NCBI RefSeq assembly: GCF_008831285.2
Contig: NC_045141.1
Location: 5,225,224 to 5,289,223, forward strand
From: Nymphaea colorata
Taxonomy: Eukaryota; Streptophyta; Magnoliopsida; Nymphaeales; Nymphaeaceae
DNA length: 64,000 nt
Reading direction: 5' to 3'
The notes under the pieces were generated by a model. It saw only the letters and a list, made by a program, of their open reading frames with translations, searched no databases and had not been told where the DNA came from. The position numbers were made by a program, and so were the translations under genes. Position 1 is the stretch's first letter. Each line of letters opens with the position of its first letter. Below are positions 24,664 to 35,186 of the stretch, piece after piece.

Positions 24664-24930
24664 ATGGCAAAAACAAATGCAAATATGAATTCACTGACTA
24701 GAGGAAACTCAAACACTTCTAGTTCAAATCATTTGCCTGACCTCTACATAGAATTTGACATCCCTTATATTATGCATCATTCGGACAACCCTTGAGCTTT
24801 GTTGTGAATTAGCATCTCGATGGTAATAGCTAAGGCACTTGGACATGGTCAATAATAATGGCACTTGCCACTAAGAACAAAATATTGTTCATCAATGGTT
24901 CACTGCCAATGCTTGAGGTTTTTTGTCTAA
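24664..24930 (+). mobile_element. Ty1/copia gag N-terminus fragment
   Basis: The frame from ATG 24664 begins MAKTNANMNS and includes SSSNHLPDL and HHSDNP, the usual start of copia gag. After stops and a shift it continues with GTWTWSIIMALATKNKILFI and NGSL, the conserved W...M.LxxKNK...I.GS segment. It lies downstream of the 23.06-24.23 kb remnant, so it must be a second element or a rearranged piece. Confidence 0.7.
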
Positions 24931-25086
24931 AATGTTCGTTGAGGTCTAAAAATATGGTATTTGCGTAAGCTATAAATGTTTGATGCTTTTTTCTTTCTAT
25001 ATAAATAGAATGCATTAACTATGACACTTGCCTAAGCCAAAATTATTTGGTACTTCTATTTTATTTGCATATAGATAAAACACATG

Positions 25087-25413
25087 CTTTCTTCACCTTT
25101 TTGATATGCATTATAATCCTACACTTATTAGCTAATGTTCGCCACTTAAAACCATTTTTATCAAAGACCATGTTTATTTTTTACACGTATTTTAGTAATT
25201 GCACCCCTTCATCTTTAAGTGGTGCAACTTGCCGTTTCAATAAATGCATTCTTTCTTCTTGTTTTTGATATGCACTACAATCCGACACTTATTAGCTAAT
25301 GTTCGCCACTTAAAATCATTTTTATCAAAGACCATGTTTATTTTTTACACGTATTTGAGTAATTGCACCCTTCACCTTTAAGTGGTGCAACTTGTCGTTT
25401 CAACAATATTATG
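25087..25413. repeat. 164-bp tandem duplication
   Basis: Two adjacent units (25087-25250 and 25251-25413) of about 164 bp with around 90 % identity by eye; shared words include GCTAATGTTCGCCACTTAAA and AAGTGGTGCAACTTG. The stretches just before (24950-25060) and after (25430-25580) carry weaker echoes such as GTAAGCTATAA and AAATGCA, hinting at an older, larger array. Confidence 0.85.
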
Positions 25414-25851
25414 ATCATGGTTTGCTAGCTTATAGAGAACCACAATTGAGTGCACATTGTGTGTCTATGTTGCTTACATAAGCTATAGTCATTTGACACA
25501 CTTTCTTTGAGCAAAATTAAAATGCACTTAAAAGATGGTGTTTGTGTAAGTTATAATTCTTTGTATAAATGTAAAATGTATTCATTGCTTCAATGAAAAT
25601 TTTAATGGGTCAGTGTCGACTGCCAGCCCCCCAGCCATCCCACACCAGCCACCATGTGTTTCTGCCATTGTTCCGAGAGAAGCATGTAAGGGAAAAGAGG
25701 AAAAAGAAAGGAATGATGGAAACATGTGGCAGACCCAACTATCTTTCAGGCCTCTTTCACAAAAAGAAACCATTAACCTCACTAGTTGTCATAGAAGCTG
25801 CCAAAGGAGAAAGAAAGGAAGGAAGGACAAAGCTACCCCTTGAACCACAAT

Positions 25852-26236
25852 TAGGGATGTCAATGGATCATAGTCAAATGGGATTTACCTTTAGCCATAT
25901 CTTAATCCAAATCTGGAATCCTATTTCAGAAACTGAATTTGAATTGAATATAATTTTCATATTCATATCTGAGTACGGATTTTGAACTGAATTTGACCTA
26001 TTTTCAAAATGTAAGAACATTAGATATAGGATATTTGCTTAATAACAAATCTGATTCAAATCCATATCCAAATCCAACCGGATGTTTATGTATATCCGAA
26101 AATCTGATTGGAACCCAATTATTAAAGCTGAATTCAATCCTACTTTTTAATAGGATATGTTTTTTTTTTTCATATCTGATTTCTTCAAAACAGATCGATT
26201 AGATTTTCTATCCAAAGCAGATAATAGGCATCCCTA
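25852..26236 (+). mobile_element. GGATTC-type element with short inverted ends
   Basis: Starts TAGGGATGTC and ends with the inverse of TAGGGATGCC. The inside is rich in CAAATCTGATT/AATCCAAATC-type words and has no coding capacity. The flanking 8-mers (ACCACAAT and TGCGCAAC) match poorly, so a target duplication is not demonstrated here. Confidence 0.6.
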
Positions 26237-29200
26237 TGCGCAACTATGGATGCCAGTGGTTTGGATTCTGGGAGGACTTGGGATTCAGATGTAAGCTCTA
26301 CTTTTCAAAACTGAATTTGGATCCAAGAAGTATATGATCCCAAATATAGACATAATCGGGTTGCATCTCCGTAACACAAAGTGGACTCGGGCCAGAATAT
26401 GGCAAAAAACATAAAGGAACACGAATTTGATTAGTAATGGCACAATTCTTTTTTACTAGATGCAGTTCAAAATCAGGTCCATAATCGGATGTGTCCATCC
26501 TTGAAAATGGTGGGGGCAATTTTTTTTTTTGTAAATTTTAATTATAAAAATATGCTAAATTTTTCTTCTTCTTCTTTTTTTTCACTTTTCGTTCTCAAAG
26601 GGCACCCCTCAGTCATGGGGACCAAAGCCTTTGACCAACAAAATTATAGAGAGAAGGAGTACTGGAGGCAGGGGGGCCTGGTAGGGGCTGTATTTATTCT
26701 TGGATTTTAAAAAAATAAAAAAATTTATCCATAAATTTTGAATATTTTAGTTTATCCTGTTTAAAATAAAATAAGAAAACTATAATTCTGTTTTTGTAAA
26801 AATTTAGAAATATAGTTTGGTTCCTACAACAAAAAATTCCTAACTTCATCTTTGAGATCTCTCAGCAACCCTTTACGTAAGGTTTAAAAAGAACTTTATG
26901 CCCTTTGTTCTATAGTTTTCACCAATTAAAAAAAAAGAGCTTTGAAGTCTTTCCTTTTAGCCGAGCAGAATAGAAACAAAGACGCTACAGGAATTATCAC
27001 TTACTACCACAAGAAGTAAAATTGTATCAAAGAAAAGAAGCAGCTTGTGCTGTAAAAGTCATCACCTTCTTTTATAATGCTGCCGTGAAAAAACTCATGG
27101 CCTGTCATTACACAGCAGAAAGTTTTTGTTAGATTGTTACCTTTGTGTGCATACTTTGTGGTGTGTCATATAAGGTTCCCAGTTGGCAGCTAGCTTTTTA
27201 ATTATAACAATAGAATATTTGATCCACAAATCAGATTTCAAGAATCTTTTTAAAAAATTTTATAGATTTCAGCACTGGAGCATATCCATATGTCACTGGA
27301 TGTGTAAAATATTTATATGTACCTAAGAAAGTTTCCCTAGAAATTGATAATAATTATTAAAAGGGGAATGAACCTGAAAATATGTAATCAATAATGTTTG
27401 TTCTATAATAAATAAAATTATTCTCCTGTCTTTGTAACTGCTGGATGCTTCGGATTAAATTCATTTCACAACTGTTTTTTCTTGCTTTAGTTTGTATGAA
27501 TATCTTAGTCTGTCATTAATAAAGTGATGTTCTCATCACTTTTTCCTTTTTACTGGTGGAATCAAATTTAAATTTAGATAATCAGGTTTTGTTGAAAAAT
27601 AAGAAATACTCTAGCTATAAGCCACAGATTAGACAAATAAGAGACCATAAGGACTCACTGATCTCTCAACAATTTGATTTACGTTCTCATTCAGAGACAT
27701 TCAATAATACCCATCATGTATATTATATTCTCACTATAGCGATAATTTCTCTTATAGAACTATGACATATTTGTTAAATTATTGGTATTTGATTTTTTTA
27801 TTTTTTAAAGCCAGAAAAATGATTAATGCTGAGACACAATTACTATTTTAAAACAAAAAATGTATGACTGTCTTCAAAAAAAGGGGGGGGTCCACTATCG
27901 ATAGACTTTAGGGAGTCAAAATGATCAATTTTACACACTTATCAAGAAAGCATCCAAAGTGAAGCTTTTCTCTACTCTTTTGCTCTAACTTCTACAAAAT
28001 GAAATAAAAAAAAAGCCCACTTGAAAGGAAATAGGTCAAAAGACTAGTAACAAAGCCTAACCCTGAGTACGTAATTGGTCTGAGCCAACTTTGCGTGGCA
28101 TGTGCCACTTGATGATGCCCTGTTTCTATGGTTAGAGAGACCTTTCACATCCCATTCTGAGCTGTTAGTTCTGTCAAACAGAGTTTGTTGAAATAAGACA
28201 GCTCAACTGGATTAGTATGAGTCCTGGACATCATCAGCTTTGTCTCTTCATAATAGGGATGGCCAGCCTTAAGTTTGGCAAGGTCGATTGCATTCCCTCG
28301 CGTCACAAACAAGTTGTACTTCTAGTCAATGGTCAGATCATGAAACTTGGATGGGATAAATAAAATTTTGGATTTGGAAAAAAAAAATAATGCATCCAAA
28401 CTTTTACATAATACAATGAGAAATCTGACAAATGTGAGAAAGAGGAAGTGTGTAGGTGATGTAGAAGTTTGTGGATTGGGATTTTTTCTGGATTTATTTA
28501 ACACCAATCATGGACCTTGCCAGCCTGTAGAGCACTACCTTCATCTTCCTTCTCTTTCCATTTTCATAGAGTGAACAACAAGCATATTTATTTCCATTTT
28601 CAAACATTTCTCCCACTTCTTTTCTTCTTTCTCGATGGCAACCTTGTTCACAACTCACTTTTCCATTTTGCCCATATTATTATTAATGAAAAAGCAAGTG
28701 ACATGTGGAAAATATTACCTTCGTAGGCACCATGTTTCCAAATCAAAAGAAAACTAAAGTTAGATATGCATGATAAGGGGCTTTGTTTGTTTGAAAAATT
28801 TACTAATGTAGATTGGATTTTCAGGGTTGGGATTTTGCAATCGTGGAAATGTCAATGGCCTAAAATTAAATCTATTAAAATTTGTGGGTGAACCTTTTTT
28901 TTTTCTTTCTTTCTTTCTTTTCTACACGCAACACTAAAGTGACAGGACAAGTGGTTTTGAAGCCTTTCATGGTGATGAATAAGTATGGGAAGTTAAAATT
29001 TTCGAAAGCTTTTGCCAATGATCCACTTCTTTCTGTTCAATTACAAAAATAGGTGAGCATAGCCCATCGGAAAATTATTGATTCATAACTAGACAGCCGA
29101 GAGTTTTTATAACTAGGATTTTTTCTATTGAATTATTGACTGTTGATCACAATTTAATCAAGATTAGTGAATATTTGTGCCATCGCCTTAAATTCCAAAT

Positions 29201-29249
29201 TCTGGATGTATGAACACAAGTATGGCCCATTACTAGGAAGCCAATCCTT
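26237..29249. other. AT-rich DNA without a gene
   Basis: Short frames only. Around 28456-28502 there is a weak match (ATGTAGAAG..., TTTATTTA) to 34578-34632. C/T-rich and A-rich runs near 28892-28920 and 26521-26580. Nothing else supported. Confidence 0.5.
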
Positions 29250-31835
29250 GTGATACATCAATGTACCAGCGACACCCATGATAGTAAGTATCATTTGCCA
29301 AATAATCTTATTGTAAGGATCTTGGCTGGGGCAGAAGGAGGGGGAGCTGACAGGAGCCATGGCCCCTTCCCCCTCATGTTTTTGAAAAACACAATGATAC
29401 CTACATTTAAAAAAAAAATTAAATTGGCCTATGTAAAAATTTTGAAAAATAATTTTTGGCCCTTGTATAATTTTTGGCAATACTGTTCAGTCCTTCCTAA
29501 AAAAAATTGCTGGCTTCACCCCTGGATATCGCGGTCTACTGTTTTGATTTCATATCCATTTCATCTCAAGTTAATGAAATTATGAGTACCTCATGTCAGA
29601 ACATCATCACAATCAATAAGAGAAGAACTAATAAGAAACCAGACTGACATAGAAAATATATCTCTAGCGAGAAATTCTTGCTTGTGGGTAAGAACTGCCT
29701 CCACTGTAGCTTGCATGTGATTGTGTAATTTCATAAGATCATCTTGCATAAGTAGTTGTTCTAGAATCCCCTATCCCCAATAATCAAACCAAATTTTCAC
29801 CTTCTTACTGTTACCCAAACACCACTAGATTTTCCATATTCATGAGAAATAAGCTTTTGGAACATCTAATTTGAGAAGAGGAGAGAGAGGGTCTCCTTGT
29901 CATCGACCTCTATGGCTACAAAAATGGTTCCCTCACTTCTTAAAGGCAACAACAAAGAAAGCAGTAGAAACACAAGCCATATTTTTCCTCACCCAATCCT
30001 CACCAAATCCCAAATAAGAAAGCCCAAAGTGCAGAAAGACAATCTAATTTAAGAAGAAAATTTTTTTCTATATGCCCTTATCCAAGCTGTTGACCACTTC
30101 AAGAGCAAGATCCATGGATGGTGAATAAATCTACTGGGGAGATCAGAAGTACAACTAGTTTAGATCACATTGCATAATGATATAAGTCAAGCGTTTTATA
30201 TCCATAATGATATAGAATTAAGAATCAATATCATATGCATTCCATTTACGGATGTTTGTGAGAAGAAATTTCCCACCAACAGAGCCATATTGTTTGCATC
30301 CCAAAATTTCTTTTGGTTCACCAGTGAGAATTTGTTTTGCAAACTTGAAAAGGTGTCCACCAGCCATTGGTATGAGGCTTAGTTTTTTTGTGGTATTCTT
30401 CATTCTTGGTGCATTTCCTCAACTTAAATGCAATGTGGTGGATGGTAAAGATGTTAAAGTGTTTTAGAAATTTAAAATTCTATAAAAGAAAAGATGATGT
30501 AAGAGTCAATCCTTAAAATAAGAAAATTGTTCATTAGGCATTGGAAAAGAAAGTGCGATAATTTTTGTTTGATAAAATGGTAAGAGATATATTTTAGAAA
30601 AAATAATCTTAACTAATGAATCATTTGATTTGTAATAATCATTTAAAGTAAAAAAAATTAAGTCAATTTTTGAAGGAAGAGTTTTGATAAAAATTTATAA
30701 AAATGCTTCAATGAAATGATTATTTGTAAAGTAAAGAAAGTTAATAGATATCTTTTGAAACACAAGTTAATCTCAAGTTTTAGCCTAACTCTATTACCAT
30801 ATTATCAAGGCTCGATCATGTTTTGCTTAGGTTTCCTAAAGGAGTGGTTGTGGGTATCCTAGAATCTTATGAATGCGTGGTGAATATGAAAGTTAAACGA
30901 AAAGGGAAGGAATTCTCTATGCTTGAAAGAAAATTAGATAAGTCATTCATACCACAACATGTATATTAAAAAAAAAAGGCTTTCAACAATGAGTTGTATG
31001 CCAAGTGTAGTACGAATGATAAGGATCACGGGTATTGCACCGTAATGTTGGACTTGGTGAAGTCGAATGATTTGGGCCAAGCAAAATGGGAGTTTTTTAT
31101 GTAAAACATAAATATATATATATAGAGAGAGAAAAATTAGAAGAGAGAGTAAAAGGAAGAGAAGTGTAAAAGGTGAGTGGGGGAGGAAACAAGAACCAGT
31201 CCAGTTGACCTCATAATGCCACCCGTAATCTCAAAATCAACATTGTTCCCCAATACCATTAGGATAGCACCCTCCAAGAATCAAACTGAAGGCATGGCTG
31301 TAACACGCTGCCTAACCCAACCATTGTCCTACCCATCATTTGTTTAATAGGGGTGGAGGGAGAGAGAGAAAGAGAGGGGGGGTTTAAAAAAGAAAAAAGA
31401 AAAAAGAGCGATTAAAAGAGAGGTAAAAGAAAGAGAGAGAAACAAAGATGTTGAAAAAGGGAGAGAGAGAATTGAAGCCATAGAAAAAAAAGAGAAATTT
31501 TAGAGCGAAAAATCTAAAAAGAGAGAGAAATCATAGAGAGAGGGAGAAAAATAGCAAAGAGAAATAGAGAAATCCAAGAGAGAAAGATTAAAAAAAGAAA
31601 AAGAAAAAAGAAGGATTAAAAGAAAGGTAAAATAAAGAGAGAGAAAGAAAGAGATTTTAAAAAAGGGAGAGAGAGAACTGAAGAGAGAGAGAGAGAAGGG
31701 AAATTTTAGAGAGAGAGATCTAAAAAGAGAAAGAAATCAGAGAGAGAGAGAGAGAAAGAGAAATAGAGAGATTAAAAGAGAGATTTTGCGATTTTAAATT
31801 CTCTTTCCTGGATGGAAACTAGGATTAACGAGTTT
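29250..31835 (-). mobile_element. LINE-containing repeat, copy 1 (rearranged)
   Basis: Aligns piecewise with 42190-44885. Blocks in common include the 3' part (29330-29590 against 42190-42435), the RT-upstream part (about 29960-30470 against 43300-43930) and about 900 bp of AT-rich sequence followed by GA runs. Compared with copy 2 it lacks about 660 bp, including most of the reverse transcriptase core, and the pieces near 29850-29900 are joined in a different order. Minus-strand coding scraps remain, for example LSLIPMAGGHLFKFAKQI near 30380-30330. Confidence 0.75.
31110..31790. repeat. Long GA-rich low-complexity tract
   Basis: Nearly 700 bp made of GAGAGA, AAAGAGA and AAAAGAGA blocks. The equivalent tract in copy 2 (44580-44850) is about 270 bp, so this one has expanded or the other has shrunk. 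Confidence 0.9.
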
Positions 31836-32459
31836 GGAAAATAATTTAAATATTATAACAACTTCATTACATTTGTTGTAGGTCAGAGAGAAACTTAAGC
31901 TCATAAAGAAGGAGTAAGCAAAGTCTCCAAAGCCTTTAATTTCAAGAGTTTGAAATGCTTTTGAAACTATCAAAAAAAATCTTTGTATGCATGTGTAAAT
32001 AGTAAAGTAGGCATCCTATCTAATCTTAGCAATTACGAGAAGATGCCCCTCCCATCATTAGGTATAAGATGAAGCCTAGATAATGAGGAAGAATCGTCTA
32101 CTCTAGAAGAAGTAGACGAAGGAAGCTCCTCCCCTGATCCTCCTGTACTCAAATCCCGTCGAAGGAGCATTTCTGAAGGAAAATCACTCTTTAGGGATTG
32201 CTAATATCATGACAAACAAACGGTTTATCATGAGAAGAAGGATTCAAAGGTGGCTAAAGTAGAGGTCTAAAACTAATAGTAAGGTATGTATTAATGTTGA
32301 ACCTAACCAGATAAAAGGTACCGATCTTGAATCTAACTTCCTCCCTTGACAATGAATGAGCATGTAAGCTTTTGTTGGCCACATTGCAATTAAAGTCTTA
32401 CAACAAAACAGAAGGTTTATGGATTTTTGATGAACGACAAAGCTATGTGATACCTTCAA

Positions 32460-32770
32460 TAGGATTTTTGGAGGAGGAAGAAAAATCCATGCCGTATCCA
32501 CATTCAAATTTGATTTAAATTCACAATTCAAATTTGATTTTAGATTTACATCCACACCTGAATCCAACTTTTAACTACAAGAGCCAAAACCACATTACGA
32601 TATGTTAAGAATGTACAAATATTCAAAACGTATAAATTGGGTATATGATAATTCAGTTGAAATTGAATTAGAAAGGAAACATGAATCCGAATATGATGGG
32701 ATCTTTAGTTAACACTGAACCCAAATTCAAATCCAATCAAAAGTCATTTCTTAAATATAAATCCCATTCA
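32460..32770. repeat. GGATTC-type dispersed repeat
   Basis: Words such as ATTCAAATTTGATTT, TGAATCC and CAAATCCAATC; no clear ends. Part of the family at 21.0, 25.85, 39.97, 40.73, 47.53, 48.25 and 62.65 kb. Confidence 0.5.
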
Positions 32771-33376
32771 ATTTTTTTAATTAAAGTGTTACTTTTTTCT
32801 TTTTTCATATCAACTAACTTTTCAGAGTAATAAATGTGCGTTCAAATTCATTACTTCAAAATAGATGTGAATACATGCATGAGGTTGCTTCTAGAGAATT
32901 CTTACTACAACAAAAATACAAAACATCAATAATTAGTTGTCATAGTTTTAGCAAATTGTTATACGAATGATTGTGCTATGATTTGAAGAGAAAGAAATAA
33001 GCTAATATGAGATGTTGCACCAATCCAGATAGATGAATTCTCCTGAACAAATGCTGCACCCGTTAACATGAAGCTAAGCAGAGATATAAAGTGGAGAATG
33101 ATCAGGCCAACCTCCAAATAACTGAATCATACAACCACCACCTTTGACATTTAATAATGAAAAAATAAATGCAAAAGATCAAAACTGAAGTTGCTGAACT
33201 TGGCAATGGTAAAGAAACAAAAATATTTGTTGACAAGTTTCCGAATGCTTCAGCTTCTAACACATGCAGTGCATTGGGCAATCACCTCCCTTACCTCAAA
33301 AAAGAGAAAAAAAGAAGCAAAAATAGAAAGTTGGGTTGGGGGGAGGAGGAGGAGTCATTGTCACCCTTGAGGGAGT
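32771..33376. other. No supported gene
   Basis: AT-rich; the frame starting at 33169 is basic and low in complexity and runs into the GC-rich repeat at 33.38 kb. Confidence 0.45.
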
Positions 33377-34100
33377 CGAGCATAGGTATGGGCCTGCATG
33401 ATCAGACCCGGGCCGGCCCGGTAACTTTGCGGGCCGGGTATCGGACATTACACGCAGCCCGTCGCGGGCCCGGTAAGCCCAACAATTTTTTTATTTTTAA
33501 TTTTTAAATACATTTTGAAGTCTGTTTCCTTTGTAAAGGTTTCAAACTTTCGAAAATTGAAAGTTCGCTTTAGTCTTTGTTTTCTTCCTTCGCCGTCGGC
33601 ATCTCACCAGCCTGCATCGCCAACATCGTACCTCCTGGCTTGCGCGGCCGTGCCTACCATGCCATCACCAATTTGTTGCCTCTTGTTCCAAATCCAAACC
33701 ATTTGTCGCCGCCCTACTACTGGTCGCCTTGAGGACTCATCGATTCCATTATCACGAGTCTCCCCTCTCTCTCTCTCTCTGTGGATGGTTGTTCTCCATT
33801 GGAATGAATCCGATGTGAATGGCTGTTCTCCATTGGGCTGAATCTGGTGACATTCGTAAGATGGGAAAGGCGGGACAGTGATTGAAGAGCATGTTGGGTT
33901 TGGCCGGTCCAATCGGAGCATGAAGTGGTGGAGGAAAGGAGCAGGAAGAAGTGGCAGTCTGGCAGAAGCGATGCCACAGAGGCTGCAAAAATGGGCCAGG
34001 CCTCATGCATTCTTATCATCGCCCGGTACCGGGTCCGGCCTGACCTGTTAATAGTTGGGCCGGGTACCAGGCTGGCCGGGTCCAAGCCCGGGCAGTTAAA
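33377..34100. mobile_element. GC-rich dispersed element with GGGCC-type ends
   Basis: Both flanks (33385-33480 and 34018-34098) are packed with CCCGGGCC/GGCCGGGTA-like words, in inverse relation to each other, around a core of about 540 bp. The left starts TAGGTATGGGCC. The core contains a 34-bp tandem pair (33787-33820, 33821-33854) and short frames without a domain. The layout resembles non-autonomous plant DNA transposons with long GC-rich subterminal regions; the right end is not certain and no target repeat was found. Confidence 0.5.
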
Positions 34101-34127
34101 ATATCCTTTAATATAAATTGAAGAGGT

Positions 34128-34284
34128 ATGGCTTTATCCCTTAGCCAAGTGGTAAGGGGTGTGTGTGTGTATTAATGACATTAGGGATCGGGTACAAAGA
34201 CTTCAGACTTACGATCTCAACTATTAACTACTAAAATACTCTTAAGATAATATCTAAAAGGTTAGGTTGTTAAACAAAAAAAAT
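34128..34284 (+). mobile_element. SINE-like tRNA-related unit
   Basis: TAGCCAAGTGGTAAGG at 34142-34157 fits a Pol III A box of a tRNA-related SINE, and GATCGGGTACAAAGACTT about 35 bp downstream resembles a decayed B box. The unit ends near AACAAAAAAAA at 34275-34283. No folding tRNA is present. A target duplication was not found, so this stays a candidate. Confidence 0.45.
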
Positions 34285-34343
34285 GTTTTGAACGTTGCGT
34301 TTAAATGTATGTAGTTTTCCACTTGGTTCAACCGTCATCTTCT

Positions 34344-34346
<3 letters not shown>

Positions 34347-34375
<29 letters not shown>
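34347..34375. repeat. (CT)n microsatellite
   Basis: Pure CT run of about 28 bp. Confidence 0.95.
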
Positions 34376-34379
<4 letters not shown>

Positions 34380-34995
34380 TACTTTATGTGAATCTTAACA
34401 TTATGAGAAAGGTTAAGATATGGCTGTTGGATTCAATATGTATTTTTGCAACCGAGTCCAATATGAACTTTATGCCAAATAAATTTGGATTGCAGATCAT
34501 ATATGTAAATTATTTTTACATAATAAAATCAATAAAATAAAAGATTAAATAGAAATCTGACAAGTCCAAAAGGGGGAACTCTAGGGGATGTAGAAGGCTT
34601 GGCTTTGGGGATTTTTCGACCAGATTTATTTAGGAGCAAGTAATTTAAGAAATTGAATTTCTTCTTTAACACAACCTATAAAAAATGTGCCGATGAGTAT
34701 TTTTCTCATGTATTCTCGTATTATAACAGATTACGCCATGATTGATGGGAATTAAAGTTAATGTAAATGAAGAAAATATAATGAATTGGAGAGAGAAAAT
34801 AAGCCACAATATGAACGTAGCTATTCTGGAAGAAAAGAAGAATACAGTGCAAGGAATTACGAAACAGCGTGAAAGGACGGAAGCCAATGAGTAACAACTG
34901 ATAGAATTGACGGTGGAATTTGTTTAGCCATCAAGGGCCAAATTTCTTTCGTAACTTGATTACTTCAGTGCTCTACCACTCACATGAGGACAATA

Positions 34996-35186
34996 TGGTG
35001 GTGGTGGTGATCAAACGGACCCACCTGCTCAATTTGATTGAGGAAAATCTATAAGCCAACGAAAATTTTCGGCAGCCTGGTCTTTATGTGCAGTTTTTTT
35101 GCCTATTTTCTTCACAGCCTTCTGAAAACTGCTGCTCTTCCTCTGCCCTTCAATCTACCGAGAAACTGGGAGTGGGGTTGCAGGAG
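34996..35186 (+). promoter_or_regulatory. Upstream/5' leader region of the NLR relic
   Basis: This stretch lies directly before the NLR start and has a second, diverged copy at 46227-46355, where no NLR follows. Shared words include GTGGTGGTGG, AAACGGACCCAC and GTCTTTAT. That the sequence was copied with an NLR suggests it belongs to the ancestral gene's leader or proximal promoter. No TATA element was assigned. Confidence 0.5.

Noticed and set aside
31110-31790. CRISPR-like or satellite array
   Set aside because: The regularity is GA slippage without fixed repeat and spacer lengths; CRISPR arrays are not expected in plant nuclear DNA.
33169-33507. 112-codon basic frame
   Set aside because: The second half is the GGGCC-type repeat and the first half is A-rich; no family signature.
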